A stretch of 64,000 nucleotides of DNA from Ensifer sp. BR816 (GTDB lineage Bacteria > Pseudomonadota > Alphaproteobacteria > Rhizobiales > Rhizobiaceae), in the NCBI RefSeq assembly GCF_000378985.1, contig NZ_KB905370.1, positions 847,830-911,829 of the forward strand. The letters run 5' to 3'. The notes below the pieces were generated by a model that saw nothing but the letters and a program-made list of their open reading frames with translations, was not told the origin of the DNA and made no database searches. Below are positions 9,050-19,412 of this stretch, in pieces (position 1 is the stretch's first letter; each line of letters starts with the position of its first letter). The position numbers and the translations under genes were made by a program.

Positions 9050-9325
9050 ATGTCGAGCGAGCATCCGACCTATTCGCACAAGGACGACGATCCGCATCTC
9101 ACCGATGACGATCTGGCCCAGAAGGTCTTGCGATTTCTTCGCTACGCGACATTCATCGACACCAGCGGCATCGAGGTGATCGCGCTCGGCAAGATGGTCG
9201 TGCTGTCGGGCACGGTCGCGTGCGAAGCGGATATCGCCTGTGCCGGCGATGCGGCCGCCTCGGTCATCGGCGTGCAGAGCGTCGAGAACCGGCTGACGAC
9301 GCGGCCGGACGAAGCCGGGGGCTGA
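9050..9325 (+). CDS. BON domain protein
   Basis: A 91-residue acidic protein with one BON fold (about 20-85), containing VIALGKMVVLSGTVACEADI and a closing VQSVENRLTTRP, the usual BON end. BON domains bind phospholipid or partner proteins. No signal peptide is visible, so it is probably cytoplasmic. An RpoE2-type promoter lies upstream, so induction in general stress is likely. Confidence 0.85.
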   Translation: MSSEHPTYSHKDDDPHLTDDDLAQKVLRFLRYATFIDTSGIEVIALGKMVVLSGTVACEADIACAGDAAASVIGVQSVENRLTTRPDEAGG

Positions 9326-9368
9326 GCCGCAGCAGACACGTGACACACGTCACGACGGAGGGCAGATC

Positions 9369-9812
9369 ATGAGCGACAGCATCGAGAAGAGCATAGAACT
9401 GGCCGTTCCGATCGAACGGGCCTGGCACGCCTTGACCGACCATCAGGCCTTCGGCACATGGTTTCGCGTCAAGCTTCACGGTCCCTTCGTCGTCGGAGAG
9501 ACCACCACCGGCGAGATCACCTATCCGGGTCACGAGGGTGTCAAGTGGAAATCCGTGACGGAGCAGATGGACGCGCCCCGTCTCTTTGCCTTCCGCTGGC
9601 CGCATTCCGAGGATCCGGGCGCCGATATTTCGAGCTCCCCTTCGATGCGCGTCGAATTCCGCCTGACGCCGACAACGAAGGGCACGCATCTGACGATCAA
9701 GGAGTCCGGCTTCGAGTCGCTGCCGAAGGATCGCCGCGAGGAAGCGCTGTCCCGCAACGAGGAAGGCTGGGAAATCCAGGCCCGGAACATCAAGGCCTTC
9801 GTCGAAGCCTGA
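9369..9812 (+). CDS. SRPBCC / AHSA1-type protein
   Basis: A 147-residue START-like fold protein. The N-terminal segment IELAVPIERAWHALTDHQAFGTWF is the usual AHSA1 opening, and HLTIKESGFESLP matches the last strand. Such proteins bind hydrophobic ligands or act as Hsp90-type co-chaperones; the role here is unknown. It lies 43 nt after the BON gene and may share its stress promoter. Confidence 0.85.
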   Translation: MSDSIEKSIELAVPIERAWHALTDHQAFGTWFRVKLHGPFVVGETTTGEITYPGHEGVKWKSVTEQMDAPRLFAFRWPHSEDPGADISSSPSMRVEFRLTPTTKGTHLTIKESGFESLPKDRREEALSRNEEGWEIQARNIKAFVEA

Positions 9813-9856
9813 TCTTGGAGCGGCAAGCGCCGCGCTATCACATCACCGTTCGACTA

Positions 9857-9900
9857 CTACAGCGACCTTTGCGCGTCTGATAACACGCGCGGCGCTGTAG
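9857..9900. repeat. Rhizobial intergenic palindrome (single copy)
   Basis: An imperfect inverted repeat with outer arms CTACAGCG and CGCTGTAG and inner arms GCGCGT and ACGCGC. I recognise it as a palindromic sequence found many times between rhizobial genes. It lies between the SRPBCC and SRAP genes and could serve as a transcript end. Confidence 0.65.
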
Positions 9901-9958
9901 GACCCGACATTGATCTCGAGGACCGCCGCGATACCTTTGCGGTGAGGGAGGCAGGCGG

Positions 9959-10672
9959 ATGTGCGGACGCGTCTACATCAAGAGCAATCTCGACGGCCTG
10001 TTGCGCGAATTCTCACTCGCCGAGCGGGAGGCGGTGGAGGGGATGGCGAACCAGTTCCCGCGCTATAACGGGGCACCCTCGCTCTACTATCCGATCATCA
10101 TTACCGACGTGATCCGCGAGCCGGACGTGTCCGGTCCGACCTTCGTCAGTGCCCGATGGGGCCTTATTCCGCGCTGGATGAAGGCGCCGGGCCGACCGCC
10201 GCCGGTCAACGCGCGCTGCGAAGGCATCGCAACAGTGGGCCTGTTCAAGGACGCCTATCGCCGGCGCCGCTGCCTGATCCCGATCGACGGCTTCTTCGAG
10301 TGGAAGGACATCTACGGCACCGGCAAGATGAAGCAGCCCTATGCCGTCGCCATGAGGTCCGGCGAGCCCTTCGCGCTTGCCGGTCTTTGGGAGACCTGGT
10401 GCAACCCGGAAACGGACGAGGATATCCGCACGTTCTGCGTCATCACCTGCCCGCCCAACGCGATGATGGCGACGATCCACGACCGCATGCCGCTGATCCT
10501 CAACCGGACGGACTACGAACGCTGGCTCTCGCAGGAGCCGGATCCTTCCGAGCTGATGAAGCCATTCCCGGAGGAGCTGATGACCATGTGGCCGATCGAC
10601 CGGAAGGTCGGCTCGCCGAGATATGATGCGGCGGACATTCTCGATCCGGTAGAGCCGCCTGAAGAGGACTGA
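9959..10672 (+). CDS. SRAP family protein (HMCES/YedK), abasic-site DNA crosslinker
   Basis: A 237-residue SOS-response-associated peptidase family protein. The mature N-terminus MCGR places the catalytic Cys at position 2, which forms a thiazolidine crosslink with abasic sites in single-stranded DNA. Other conserved parts are NARCEGI, the active-site Glu in GFFEWK and the His in IHDRMP. The ATG at 9959 must be the start, because Cys2 is the nucleophile after Met removal. No LexA box (GTTC-N7-GTTC) is visible upstream. Confidence 0.95.
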   Translation: MCGRVYIKSNLDGLLREFSLAEREAVEGMANQFPRYNGAPSLYYPIIITDVIREPDVSGPTFVSARWGLIPRWMKAPGRPPPVNARCEGIATVGLFKDAYRRRRCLIPIDGFFEWKDIYGTGKMKQPYAVAMRSGEPFALAGLWETWCNPETDEDIRTFCVITCPPNAMMATIHDRMPLILNRTDYERWLSQEPDPSELMKPFPEELMTMWPIDRKVGSPRYDAADILDPVEPPEED

Positions 10673-10709
10673 TTCCCGCTCTGCAGCGCTCCCTACACCA
10701 GCGCGGAAC

Positions 10710-12332
<1,623 letters not shown>

Positions 12333-12433
12333 GGGGGAAGACGGCCTGGATGGGGTTGCGGGCACCCCTATGCCACGGGGCGGCGCAGCTGTCACGCGAA
12401 CTTGGGGCGGAGGCGCCGAGACTGGCAAGGTGA

Positions 12434-12523
12434 TGGCGGACAGAGAGGGATTCGAACCCTCGATACGCTTTCACGTATACACGCGTTCCAGGCGTGCGCC
12501 TTCAACCACTCGGCCACCTGTCC
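12434..12523 (-). tRNA. tRNA-Ser (anticodon GGA)
   Basis: On the minus strand the acceptor arm GGACAGG pairs with CTGTCC. There is a T-arm GGGTTCGAATCCC, a long variable arm characteristic of class II tRNAs, and an anticodon loop CTGGAAC with anticodon GGA. CCA is encoded at the 3' end (12434-12436). It reads UCC/UCU serine codons. Confidence 0.96.
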
Positions 12524-12815
12524 ATCCGTCTGCAGCCGTTGGTCAGTTCGGCTGGATGGGGGAGTGAGACTCCACCGTGCTGCCGGCAAGAACCGGCGGA
12601 CGGGCGCGATATATACCGATGATTGGCGGCGGATCAACTGGTTTCTGACAGATTGTTGACATCGCGTGAGATGTTGTGGGCGCTGTCCACCATTGCGCTT
12701 GCCCGATGGCGGGCCTATCTCTTGGAGCGAGACGAGCAAATGCGAGAATCGGTCTCGCGCACGGGCGAGAATCGCTCGACAGGCTGAGGCGCGGGAACCG
12801 GCCGAAGGAGGATGG

Positions 12816-13133
12816 ATGCGGCTCTTGCTGCGGTTTGCAAGCTTTCTCGCGCTGACGGCCGCCGTGCTTGCCGGCACCATCGATTCGATCCAGTCGGTGG
12901 CGGCCTCCGAGCCGGTGCTGACGCCGCTTGCGGACGGGATCGCGCTGCTCGGGTCCGACGCGCTCAACTGGGTGCAATCGCTGCAGCGAACCGATGCGGG
13001 GCCCGCCATCTGGCTGACCGCGTTGCACTGGGTGTTCATGCAGCCGGCCTTCGCCGTTCTCCTCGTCATCGCCCTCCTTCTGTGGATGGCGGGATACAAG
13101 AAGAAGCCGGCCGCCGGACGCTTTGCGGCCTGA
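12816..13133 (+). CDS. Small membrane protein of unknown function
   Basis: A 105-residue protein with a hydrophobic N-terminus (about 3-22), a loop containing [15 protein letters not shown], a second hydrophobic segment (about 73-92) and a basic tail [14 protein letters not shown] 12816 follows a strong RBS (GAAGGAGG) and is preferred over the open frame further upstream. I do not recognise a family. It precedes msrA by 50 nt. Confidence 0.75.
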   Translation: MRLLLRFASFLALTAAVLAGTIDSIQSVAASEPVLTPLADGIALLGSDALNWVQSLQRTDAGPAIWLTALHWVFMQPAFAVLLVIALLLWMAGYKKKPAAGRFAA

Positions 13134-13183
13134 AGGCCGCCCCGTTCCGTTCAACGCTTTCGGTGAAACGAAGGGAACCGCGG

Positions 13184-13834
13184 ATGTTTCTGATCGACAT
13201 GTTCAACAAGAAGACCATCCTGCCCGACGCCGAGATTGCGCTGCCCGGCCGCACCGAGGAAATCCCGACGGCCGCGGCGCACTTCGTCTCCGGCCGGCCG
13301 CTGAAAGGCCCCTATCCGGACGGTATGAAGAAGGTCCTCTTCGGCATGGGCTGCTTCTGGGGCGCCGAGCGGCTGTTCTGGCAGATCCCCGGCGTCCACG
13401 TGACCGCGGTCGGCTATTCCGGCGGGCTGACGCCGAACCCGACCTACCAGGAGACGACAACGGGACTGACCGGCCATGCGGAGGTGGTGCTGGTCGTCTA
13501 CGATCCGCAAAAAGTGACGCTTGCCCGCCTGCTCAAGACCTTTTTCGAGGAACACGACCCGACCCAGGGCATGCGGCAGGGCAACGATATCGGCACGACC
13601 TATCGCTCGGCGATCTATGTCTTCGACGAGGGCCAGCTTGCCGAGGGGAATGCAGCCCGCCACACTTTCAAGCGGGCGCTGAACGCATTCAACCACGGCC
13701 GCGAAATCACCACGGAAATTGCGATTGCCCGACCCTTCTATTTTGCCGAGGACTACCACCAGCAATATCTCGCCAAGAACCCGGGCGGCTATTGCGGGCT
13801 GCGCGGCACCGGCGTCAGCTGCCCGATCGGCTGA
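13184..13834 (+). CDS. msrA: Peptide methionine (S)-S-oxide reductase
   Basis: A 216-residue MsrA with the catalytic motif GMGCFWGAE (nucleophilic Cys about residue 54) and substrate-binding [12 protein letters not shown] resolving Cys is probable in [14 protein letters not shown] near the C-terminus. It repairs oxidised Met in proteins. The roughly 45-residue N-terminal extension before the core is common in rhizobial MsrA. Confidence 0.95.
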   Translation: MFLIDMFNKKTILPDAEIALPGRTEEIPTAAAHFVSGRPLKGPYPDGMKKVLFGMGCFWGAERLFWQIPGVHVTAVGYSGGLTPNPTYQETTTGLTGHAEVVLVVYDPQKVTLARLLKTFFEEHDPTQGMRQGNDIGTTYRSAIYVFDEGQLAEGNAARHTFKRALNAFNHGREITTEIAIARPFYFAEDYHQQYLAKNPGGYCGLRGTGVSCPIG

Positions 13835-14048
13835 AGCGAAGTCGGTCTGCTTGCGCCGGTCGCCAGCGCTCCGCAGGGCGCCGGCGGCTTTTTTACCATC
13901 TGAAAAATTTTGGATGTTTTTTTGAGGAAGCCGTGCAAGGATGCGGCCACCCAAGCCTTAAACAGAAGAGGGGCGGGCTCCGCGGACAGGCTCCTGCCGG
14001 CCGCCGGAAAACCCGAAAAAGATCCAATAACGACCACAGGGCTGCACG

Positions 14049-15041
14049 ATGAAAAAAACCATTCTCGGTCTCTTTGCTTTCTCGATGATGTCGGCGACGG
14101 CGCTGGCCGCCGACACCAAGCCGGCGCTTATCTACGACCTCGGCGGCAAGTTCGACAAATCCTTCAACGAGGCGGCCTTCAACGGCGCTGAAAAGTTCAA
14201 GGCCGAATCGGGCATCGAATACCGCGAATTCGAGATCGCCAACGACGCCCAGCGCGAACAGGCTCTGCGCCGCTTCGCCAGCGACGGCAATAGCCCGATC
14301 GTCATGGCCGGCTTCAACTGGGCCGCGTCGCTCGAAAAGATCGCGGCGGAATATCCGGATACGAAATTCGCCATCATCGACATGGTGGTCGAAAAGCCGA
14401 ACGTCAAATCGATCGTCTTCAAGGAACAGGAAGGCTCCTATCTGGTCGGCGTGCTGGCCGGTCTTGCCTCCAAGTCGAAGACCGTCAGCTTCGTCGGCGG
14501 CATGGACATCCCGCTGATCCACAAGTTCGCCTGCGGCTATGTCGGCGGCGCCAAGTCAACCGGCGCGGACGTCAAGGTGCTCGAAGCCTATACGGGCACG
14601 ACGCCGGACGCCTGGAACGATCCGGTCAAGGGCGGTGAAATCGCCAAGTCGCAGATCGACCAGGGCGCGGATGTCGTCTATCACGCCGCCGGCGGTACCG
14701 GCGTCGGCGTCCTGCAGGCGGCAGCGGATGCGGGCAAGCTCGGCATCGGCGTCGACTCCAACCAGAACATGCTGCAGCCGGGCAAGGTCCTGACCTCGAT
14801 GCTGAAGCGCGTCGACGTCGCCGTCTATGACGCCTTCACGTCGGCCAAGGACGACAAGTTCCAATTCGGCATCTCCAATCTCGGCCTCAAGGAAGACGGC
14901 GTCGGCTACGCGCTGGACGAGAACAACAAGCCGCTGATCACGCCGGAAATGCTCGATGCGGTCGAGAAGGTGAAGGCCGACATCATCGCCGGCAAAGTGC
15001 AGGTGCACGACTACATGACGGACGAGACCTGCCCGTACTGA
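14049..15041 (+). CDS. BMP family ABC transporter substrate-binding protein
   Basis: A 330-residue periplasmic protein with a signal peptide (about 1-20, ending ALAA). The BMP core has LGGKFDKSFNEAAFNGAEKF near the N-terminus and VYHAAGGTGVGVLQAA in the middle. Family members bind nucleosides or related compounds. No permease or ATPase gene lies beside it, so it is an orphan binding protein here. The gene ends ahead of a rhizobial repeat and a terminator. Confidence 0.92.
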   Translation: MKKTILGLFAFSMMSATALAADTKPALIYDLGGKFDKSFNEAAFNGAEKFKAESGIEYREFEIANDAQREQALRRFASDGNSPIVMAGFNWAASLEKIAAEYPDTKFAIIDMVVEKPNVKSIVFKEQEGSYLVGVLAGLASKSKTVSFVGGMDIPLIHKFACGYVGGAKSTGADVKVLEAYTGTTPDAWNDPVKGGEIAKSQIDQGADVVYHAAGGTGVGVLQAAADAGKLGIGVDSNQNMLQPGKVLTSMLKRVDVAVYDAFTSAKDDKFQFGISNLGLKEDGVGYALDENNKPLITPEMLDAVEKVKADIIAGKVQVHDYMTDETCPY

Positions 15042-15056
15042 TCGGAAAACGCTTCG

Positions 15057-15158
15057 CTAAAGCGCGTCGCATTCAAGCGTATTCATGCGACGCGCTTTAG
15101 GGTTTGACTTGTGCATGTCGTTGTCTCAAAACCGCTGCACACTTTTGCGCGACATGCA
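15057..15158. repeat. Rhizobial intergenic mosaic repeat (two palindromes)
   Basis: Two adjacent inverted repeats. The first has 16-bp perfect arms, CTAAAGCGCGTCGCAT (15057-15072) and its complement (15085-15100). The second has arms TGCATGTCG (15112-15120) and CGACATGCA (15150-15158) around a loop containing CAAAACCGCTGCACACTTT. I recognise both as widespread rhizobial intergenic sequences of the RIME type. They sit at the 3' end of the BMP gene. Confidence 0.8.
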
Positions 15159-15161
15159 GTA

Positions 15162-15194
15162 AGCCGCCGGTTCGCATGAACCGGCGGCCTTTTG
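15162..15194 (+). terminator. Hairpin terminator between BMP gene and slyX
   Basis: The stem GCCGCCGGTTC with GAACCGGCGGC has a 4-nt loop and is followed by CTTTTGC. It probably ends the BMP transcript and lies just past the convergent slyX stop. Confidence 0.75.
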
Positions 15195-15203
15195 CTGCCT
15201 CGC

Positions 15204-15413
15204 TCAATAATGCGGCGGCCGTGTCACCGGAACTGCCTCTTGCGCCTGTTCCTCGAGGCTCAGGAAACGCTCGGTCAGCCGGTCGAGCTTGGCCCGCGTC
15301 TGCTCGACCACCTTCCATTGCTCGGCAAGCTGTTCCGAAAGCTCCTCGATGACCCGCGCCTGATGCGCCGCCATCTCCTCCAGGCGAACGATCCGCTTGT
15401 CCATGTCGCTCAT
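15204..15413 (-). CDS. slyX: SlyX family protein
   Basis: A 69-residue heptad-rich protein with the SlyX pattern: MDKRIVRLEEMAAHQARVIE, then ELSEQL, and the terminal PPHY. It is probably a coiled coil; the function is unknown. The start has the RBS GAGGAG upstream. It follows the CysZ-like gene on the same strand by 65 nt. Confidence 0.9.
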   Translation of the reverse strand: MSDMDKRIVRLEEMAAHQARVIEELSEQLAEQWKVVEQTRAKLDRLTERFLSLEEQAQEAVPVTRPPHY

Positions 15414-15478
15414 GCGCTTCTCCTCATTCCTTTCAAATCGGCGGGCAGATTGAGCGGCCCGGTGGCGCCGTCAAGCGG

Positions 15479-16222
15479 TCAGCCGCGTGCCCCGGCTGCG
15501 ACGGCGGTCACGGCGGAAAAGCCGGGATCGCGTGCCGAAAGCCTCTTGTGCAGGTGCACCATCATGCCGGCGGCAAAGAGCGGCGTCAGCAGGTTGATGA
15601 ACGGCACCGCCAGGAACGCCGCGACCACGAGGCCGGCGAGGAACACCGTGGCGCGGTGCTTGACGCGGAAGAGCCGCGCCTCGGCAGGCGAACGGTGGCG
15701 CATGGCGGCGAACTCGAAAAACTCGCGCCCGAGCAGATAGCCGTTGACGAGGAAGAATGCGATGAGGTTGACGCCGGGCACGAGCAACAGAAAAAGCGCA
15801 ATGATGTTGCCGAGAATGACGACGCCGAGGAATTTTGCCGAACTCACCATCGCCTCGGCGAGCGGCAGAGGATTGCCCGGCGGCTCGGCCGGATAGTTGC
15901 GCTTCTCGACCACCTCGGCGACATCGTCGAGGAAGAAGCCGGCGATCAGCGCCGTCACCGGGGCAAGCAGCAGCGCCAGCGCGAGGGCAAGGCCGAGGCT
16001 GGCGAAAATGCCGACGACGAACGTGATCCAGCCGGCCCATTCGGGCGTGCCGGGCATCAGCACGTCGATCCAGGGCAGCGCCAGCCAGACGAACAGCTCG
16101 CGAAGCGCGAACCAGAGGGCGACGAGCGCCAGCAGCGTGAGCCCGATGACCTTCCAGAAAACCGCGCGGGTTTCGGCGGCAAAGAGATTGGCGAAGGCGA
16201 GCCGCGCCGAGTCGAGGATCAT
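15479..16222 (-). CDS. CysZ/EI24 family membrane protein
   Basis: A 247-residue membrane protein with about four to six hydrophobic segments. The motif NYPAEPPGNPLPLAEAM and the helix ending GYLLGREFFEFAAMRH identify the EI24/CysZ family, which in E. coli moves sulfate. No sulfur genes lie nearby, so sulfate transport is family inference. ATG 16222 has GGAG just upstream; an open frame continues but lacks family similarity. Confidence 0.85.
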   Translation of the reverse strand: MILDSARLAFANLFAAETRAVFWKVIGLTLLALVALWFALRELFVWLALPWIDVLMPGTPEWAGWITFVVGIFASLGLALALALLLAPVTALIAGFFLDDVAEVVEKRNYPAEPPGNPLPLAEAMVSSAKFLGVVILGNIIALFLLLVPGVNLIAFFLVNGYLLGREFFEFAAMRHRSPAEARLFRVKHRATVFLAGLVVAAFLAVPFINLLTPLFAAGMMVHLHKRLSARDPGFSAVTAVAAGARG

Positions 16223-16408
16223 GATCGATCTCCATAAAGGACAGTGGGCTCGATGTAAGCAGCCGCACCGGCGTCGGCAAGGCACTTGCGCCGGCCTTCC
16301 TCCATGCGGCAGGAACAACAGGCGCTGGCAAACCGCATGCAGGGCGATATGCTACGAGAAAGTCGTCTGATACGCCGCGCGGATCAATGAGCCACCAGGG
16401 GAAACGCC

Positions 16409-17770
16409 ATGACCAACCACAGGACGCTCTCGAGCCTTTCCGTTCTCGTGCAATCGGGACAACTGGATCCGGTTGCGCTCACGGACGAAACCCTGAGCCG
16501 AATTGAAAACCATGCGGACCAGTCGATCTTCGTCGGGCTGACGCGAGACCGCGCCGAACGGGAGGCCAAGGCGGCCTCCGCACGGATCAAGGCCGGCCGT
16601 TCCCTCGGCCTCACCGACGGACTGCCGATCGCCTGGAAGGACCTCTTCGACATGGCCGGAAGTGTGACCACCGCAGGCTCCGTCGTGCTGAAGGACAACG
16701 CTCCCGCTTCTGCCGACGCGGCGGTCGTCGCTGCCCTCGGCGGCGCCGGCATGGTGAGCGTCGGCCGCACCAATATGAGCGAGTTCGCCTTTTCCGGTCT
16801 CGGCATCAATCCGCATTACGGCACGCCCCGCAACCCTGCCTCGACGGACGTGCATCGCATTCCGGGCGGCTCGTCCTCCGGCTCGGCCGCGGCGGTCGCC
16901 GCCGGTCTCGTGCCCCTGGCGATCGGCACCGACACGGGCGGGTCGGTGCGCATTCCGGCGGCCATGACCGGCATTGTCGGCTACAAGGCGACGCGCGGGC
17001 GCTACGCGATGAAGGGCGTCTTTCCGCTCGCCCAGAGCCTCGATTCGCTCGGACCCCTCTGCCACACCGTGCAGGACGCCGTCTGGGCGGATGCGGCCAT
17101 GCACAGCCTGACGGCGCCGGTCATTCGCCGCGCCGATCTCGCCGATCTCTCGCTCGTCATTCCCGAAACGATCGTCTTTGACGAGGCGGAAGCCGAGGTC
17201 GTCGCCGCCTTCGAGGCGGCGATCAAGAGGCTCGAGGCGGCCGGCGTCCGGGTGCGGCGCCAGGCGTTTCCGACCTTCGCCGAAATCTTCGAGCTGATGG
17301 CGCGGCACGGCGCACTGGTGAATGCGGAGGCCTATGCGCTCCACCGCGAGCGGCTTGCCGGACCGGATGCCGCCCGGATCGACCCGCGCGTCGTCGTCCG
17401 CACCCGTCTTGGAGAGAAGATCACCGTCAGCGACTATATCGCCCTTCTCGACGCCCGCGACCGTCTGATCCACGAGACCCTCGAGAGCCTGAAGCCCGGC
17501 GAACTGATCGCCCATCCGACGCTGCCGCATGTGGCGCCGCCGATCGACCCGTTGCTTGCCGACGACGATCTGTTCTTCAAGGTGAACGCGAAGACGCTGC
17601 GCAACACGTCGATCGGCAATTTCCTCGATTTCTGCGGCGTGTCGATTCCCTGCGGCACCGGCACCGCCGGTATGCCGGTCGGCTTCCTCCTCTCCGCACC
17701 GCACCATCAGGACGACCGGCTGCTTTCCGCGGCGCTCGCGCTCGAGGCACTGATCCGGGGCGAGGCATGA
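16409..17770 (+). CDS. Amidase (amidase-signature family)
   Basis: A 453-residue AS-family hydrolase. The triad is visible: Lys77 (AWKD), cis-Ser155 in GGSSSGSAAAVAAG and nucleophile Ser179 in TDTGGSVR, the last two 24 residues apart as in the family. It hydrolyses an amide of unknown identity. It is not GatA, because no gatB or gatC gene is near. Its stop overlaps the ROK kinase start by 4 nt, so it is translationally coupled to sugar genes. An amide in a wall-sugar derivative is a possible but unproven substrate. Confidence 0.9.
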   Translation: MTNHRTLSSLSVLVQSGQLDPVALTDETLSRIENHADQSIFVGLTRDRAEREAKAASARIKAGRSLGLTDGLPIAWKDLFDMAGSVTTAGSVVLKDNAPASADAAVVAALGGAGMVSVGRTNMSEFAFSGLGINPHYGTPRNPASTDVHRIPGGSSSGSAAAVAAGLVPLAIGTDTGGSVRIPAAMTGIVGYKATRGRYAMKGVFPLAQSLDSLGPLCHTVQDAVWADAAMHSLTAPVIRRADLADLSLVIPETIVFDEAEAEVVAAFEAAIKRLEAAGVRVRRQAFPTFAEIFELMARHGALVNAEAYALHRERLAGPDAARIDPRVVVRTRLGEKITVSDYIALLDARDRLIHETLESLKPGELIAHPTLPHVAPPIDPLLADDDLFFKVNAKTLRNTSIGNFLDFCGVSIPCGTGTAGMPVGFLLSAPHHQDDRLLSAALALEALIRGEA

Positions 17771-18675
17771 TCGTCTCTTTCGATATCGGCGGATCGGCGA
17801 TCAAGGGCGCGATCACGCATTCGCCGGAACGGATCTTTCCCCTGCCCCGTCGGACGACGCCGCTCACCGATTTCCGCCGCTTCGTCGAAGCGATGGAATC
17901 GGTGCTCGACGAAGCGGGCGGGCTGCCGGACCGGATCGCCATTTCGATCACCGGCGTCATCGACCCTGAGACGCGGCGCATCAAATGCGCCAATATCCCC
18001 TGCATCGACGGGCGGGAACTGGCGGCGGAGCTCGAGGCGGCACTGCACCTGCCCGTGGTGATCGCCAACGACGCCGATTGCTTCGCGCTCGCGGAAGCCG
18101 GGATCGGCGCCGGCCGCGGCCATCGCATCGTCTTCGGCGCGATCCTCGGCACCGGCGTCGGCGGCGGCCTGGTGGTGGACGGCAGGCTCATCAACGCCGA
18201 TGGCGGCTTTGCCGGCGAATGGGGCCACGGTCCGGTCGCGGCGACCCATGCCGGGCACCCGCCCATTTCCATCCCCACCTTCGACTGCGGTTGCGGCCAG
18301 CGCGGCTGCGTCGACACGATCGGCGGCGCGCGCGGACTTGAGCGGCTGCATGAGACGATCCATGGCCGGACGCTCGCGAGCCAGGAGATCGTCGCGGCCT
18401 GGCAGCGCGGAGAAGCCGAGGCGACACAGACGGTCGACATTTTCGTCGATCTGGTCAGTGCGCCGCTGGCGCTCGTCATCAACATCACCGGTGCGACGAT
18501 CGTGCCCGTCGGCGGCGGCCTCGCCAATTGCGAGGCGCTGCTCGCCGAGATCGACGAAGCCGTGCGGGGACGCATCCTCCGCCGCTTCGAAAGACCGCTG
18601 GTGGTGCGCGGCGAATGCCGGGTCGAACCCGGCCTGATCGGCGCCGCGCTGCTCGGCGTCGGAGGGAAGGGCTGA
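17767..18675 (+). CDS. ROK family sugar kinase
   Basis: A 302-residue ROK kinase. ATP-binding FDIGGSAIKGA is at the N-terminus, catalytic Asp is in NDADCFA, and the zinc motif CGCGQRGCVDT is present. Glu and His in GEWGHGPV fit N-acetyl sugar or glucose recognition. Since it abuts nagA, GlcNAc or ManNAc kinase activity is plausible. A second, unrelated sugar kinase is present at 22437-23321. It overlaps the amidase by 4 nt and cutC by 1 nt. Confidence 0.92.
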   Translation: MIVSFDIGGSAIKGAITHSPERIFPLPRRTTPLTDFRRFVEAMESVLDEAGGLPDRIAISITGVIDPETRRIKCANIPCIDGRELAAELEAALHLPVVIANDADCFALAEAGIGAGRGHRIVFGAILGTGVGGGLVVDGRLINADGGFAGEWGHGPVAATHAGHPPISIPTFDCGCGQRGCVDTIGGARGLERLHETIHGRTLASQEIVAAWQRGEAEATQTVDIFVDLVSAPLALVINITGATIVPVGGGLANCEALLAEIDEAVRGRILRRFERPLVVRGECRVEPGLIGAALLGVGGKG

Positions 18676-19412
18676 TGCGCGGTATCCTGCTCGAGGTCTG
18701 CGTCGACGACGCCGAAGGACTGCAAGCAGCAATCGATGGCGGCGCCGACCGCATCGAACTCTGCGCCGCGCTTGCCGTCGGCGGGCTGACGCCGAGTGCC
18801 GGCCTGATGGCGCTTGCAGCCCGCGCGCCGGTGCCGGCCTATGCGATGATCCGGCCGCGCCCCGGCGATTTCGTCTACAACGCCGCCGAACTCGACATCA
18901 TGCGGCGCGACATCGATGCGGCACGGGAGGCCGGGCTTGCGGGCGTGGTGCTCGGCGCATCGCATCGCGACGGTCGTCTCGACGCGCAGGCGCTCGGCGA
19001 ACTGACGCGTTATGCCGCCGGCCTCGGGCTGACGCTCCACCGGGCCTTCGATCTCGTGCCGGATTTTGACGAGGCGATCGAGATTGCGGCGGACCTCGGT
19101 TTAGAGCGCATCCTGACCTCCGGCGGTGCCAGGAGCGCGCCAGAGGTGGTCGATACGCTGGTGCGGCTCGTGGAACTGGCGGACGGCCGGCTCTCGATCA
19201 TGCCCGGTTCCGGTGTAACCATCGATACGATCGATCGGCTCCTGCCGAGGCTTGCGGTGACGGAGGTGCACTCATCCTGCTCTGTTCGTGAGCCGGCTAA
19301 TGACAGGCGCGTGGTAGAGTTGGGCTTCGCCCCGCCGGAACGCCGCCGCACCGATGCGGCGACCGTCAGGGCGATGCGGGCGCGGATCGACTCGCTGCAG
19401 GGGAATTCCTAA
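18675..19412 (+). CDS. cutC: CutC family protein
   Basis: A 245-residue TIM-barrel protein. ILLEVCVDDAEGLQAAIDGG and ADRIELCAALAVGGLTPS form the CutC opening. LTLHRAFDLVPDFDEA and ILTSGGARSAPE follow in order. It was named for copper homeostasis, but its role is disputed. Its place in an amino-sugar operon argues for a sugar-related enzyme. Its ATG overlaps the kinase stop, and its 3' end overlaps the convergent nagA end by 4 nt. Confidence 0.93.
   Translation: MRGILLEVCVDDAEGLQAAIDGGADRIELCAALAVGGLTPSAGLMALAARAPVPAYAMIRPRPGDFVYNAAELDIMRRDIDAAREAGLAGVVLGASHRDGRLDAQALGELTRYAAGLGLTLHRAFDLVPDFDEAIEIAADLGLERILTSGGARSAPEVVDTLVRLVELADGRLSIMPGSGVTIDTIDRLLPRLAVTEVHSSCSVREPANDRRVVELGFAPPERRRTDAATVRAMRARIDSLQGNS

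Noticed and set aside
13850-13900. G/C-rich hairpin-like stretch with T-run after msrA
   Set aside because: The arms do not pair well enough to call a terminator with confidence.
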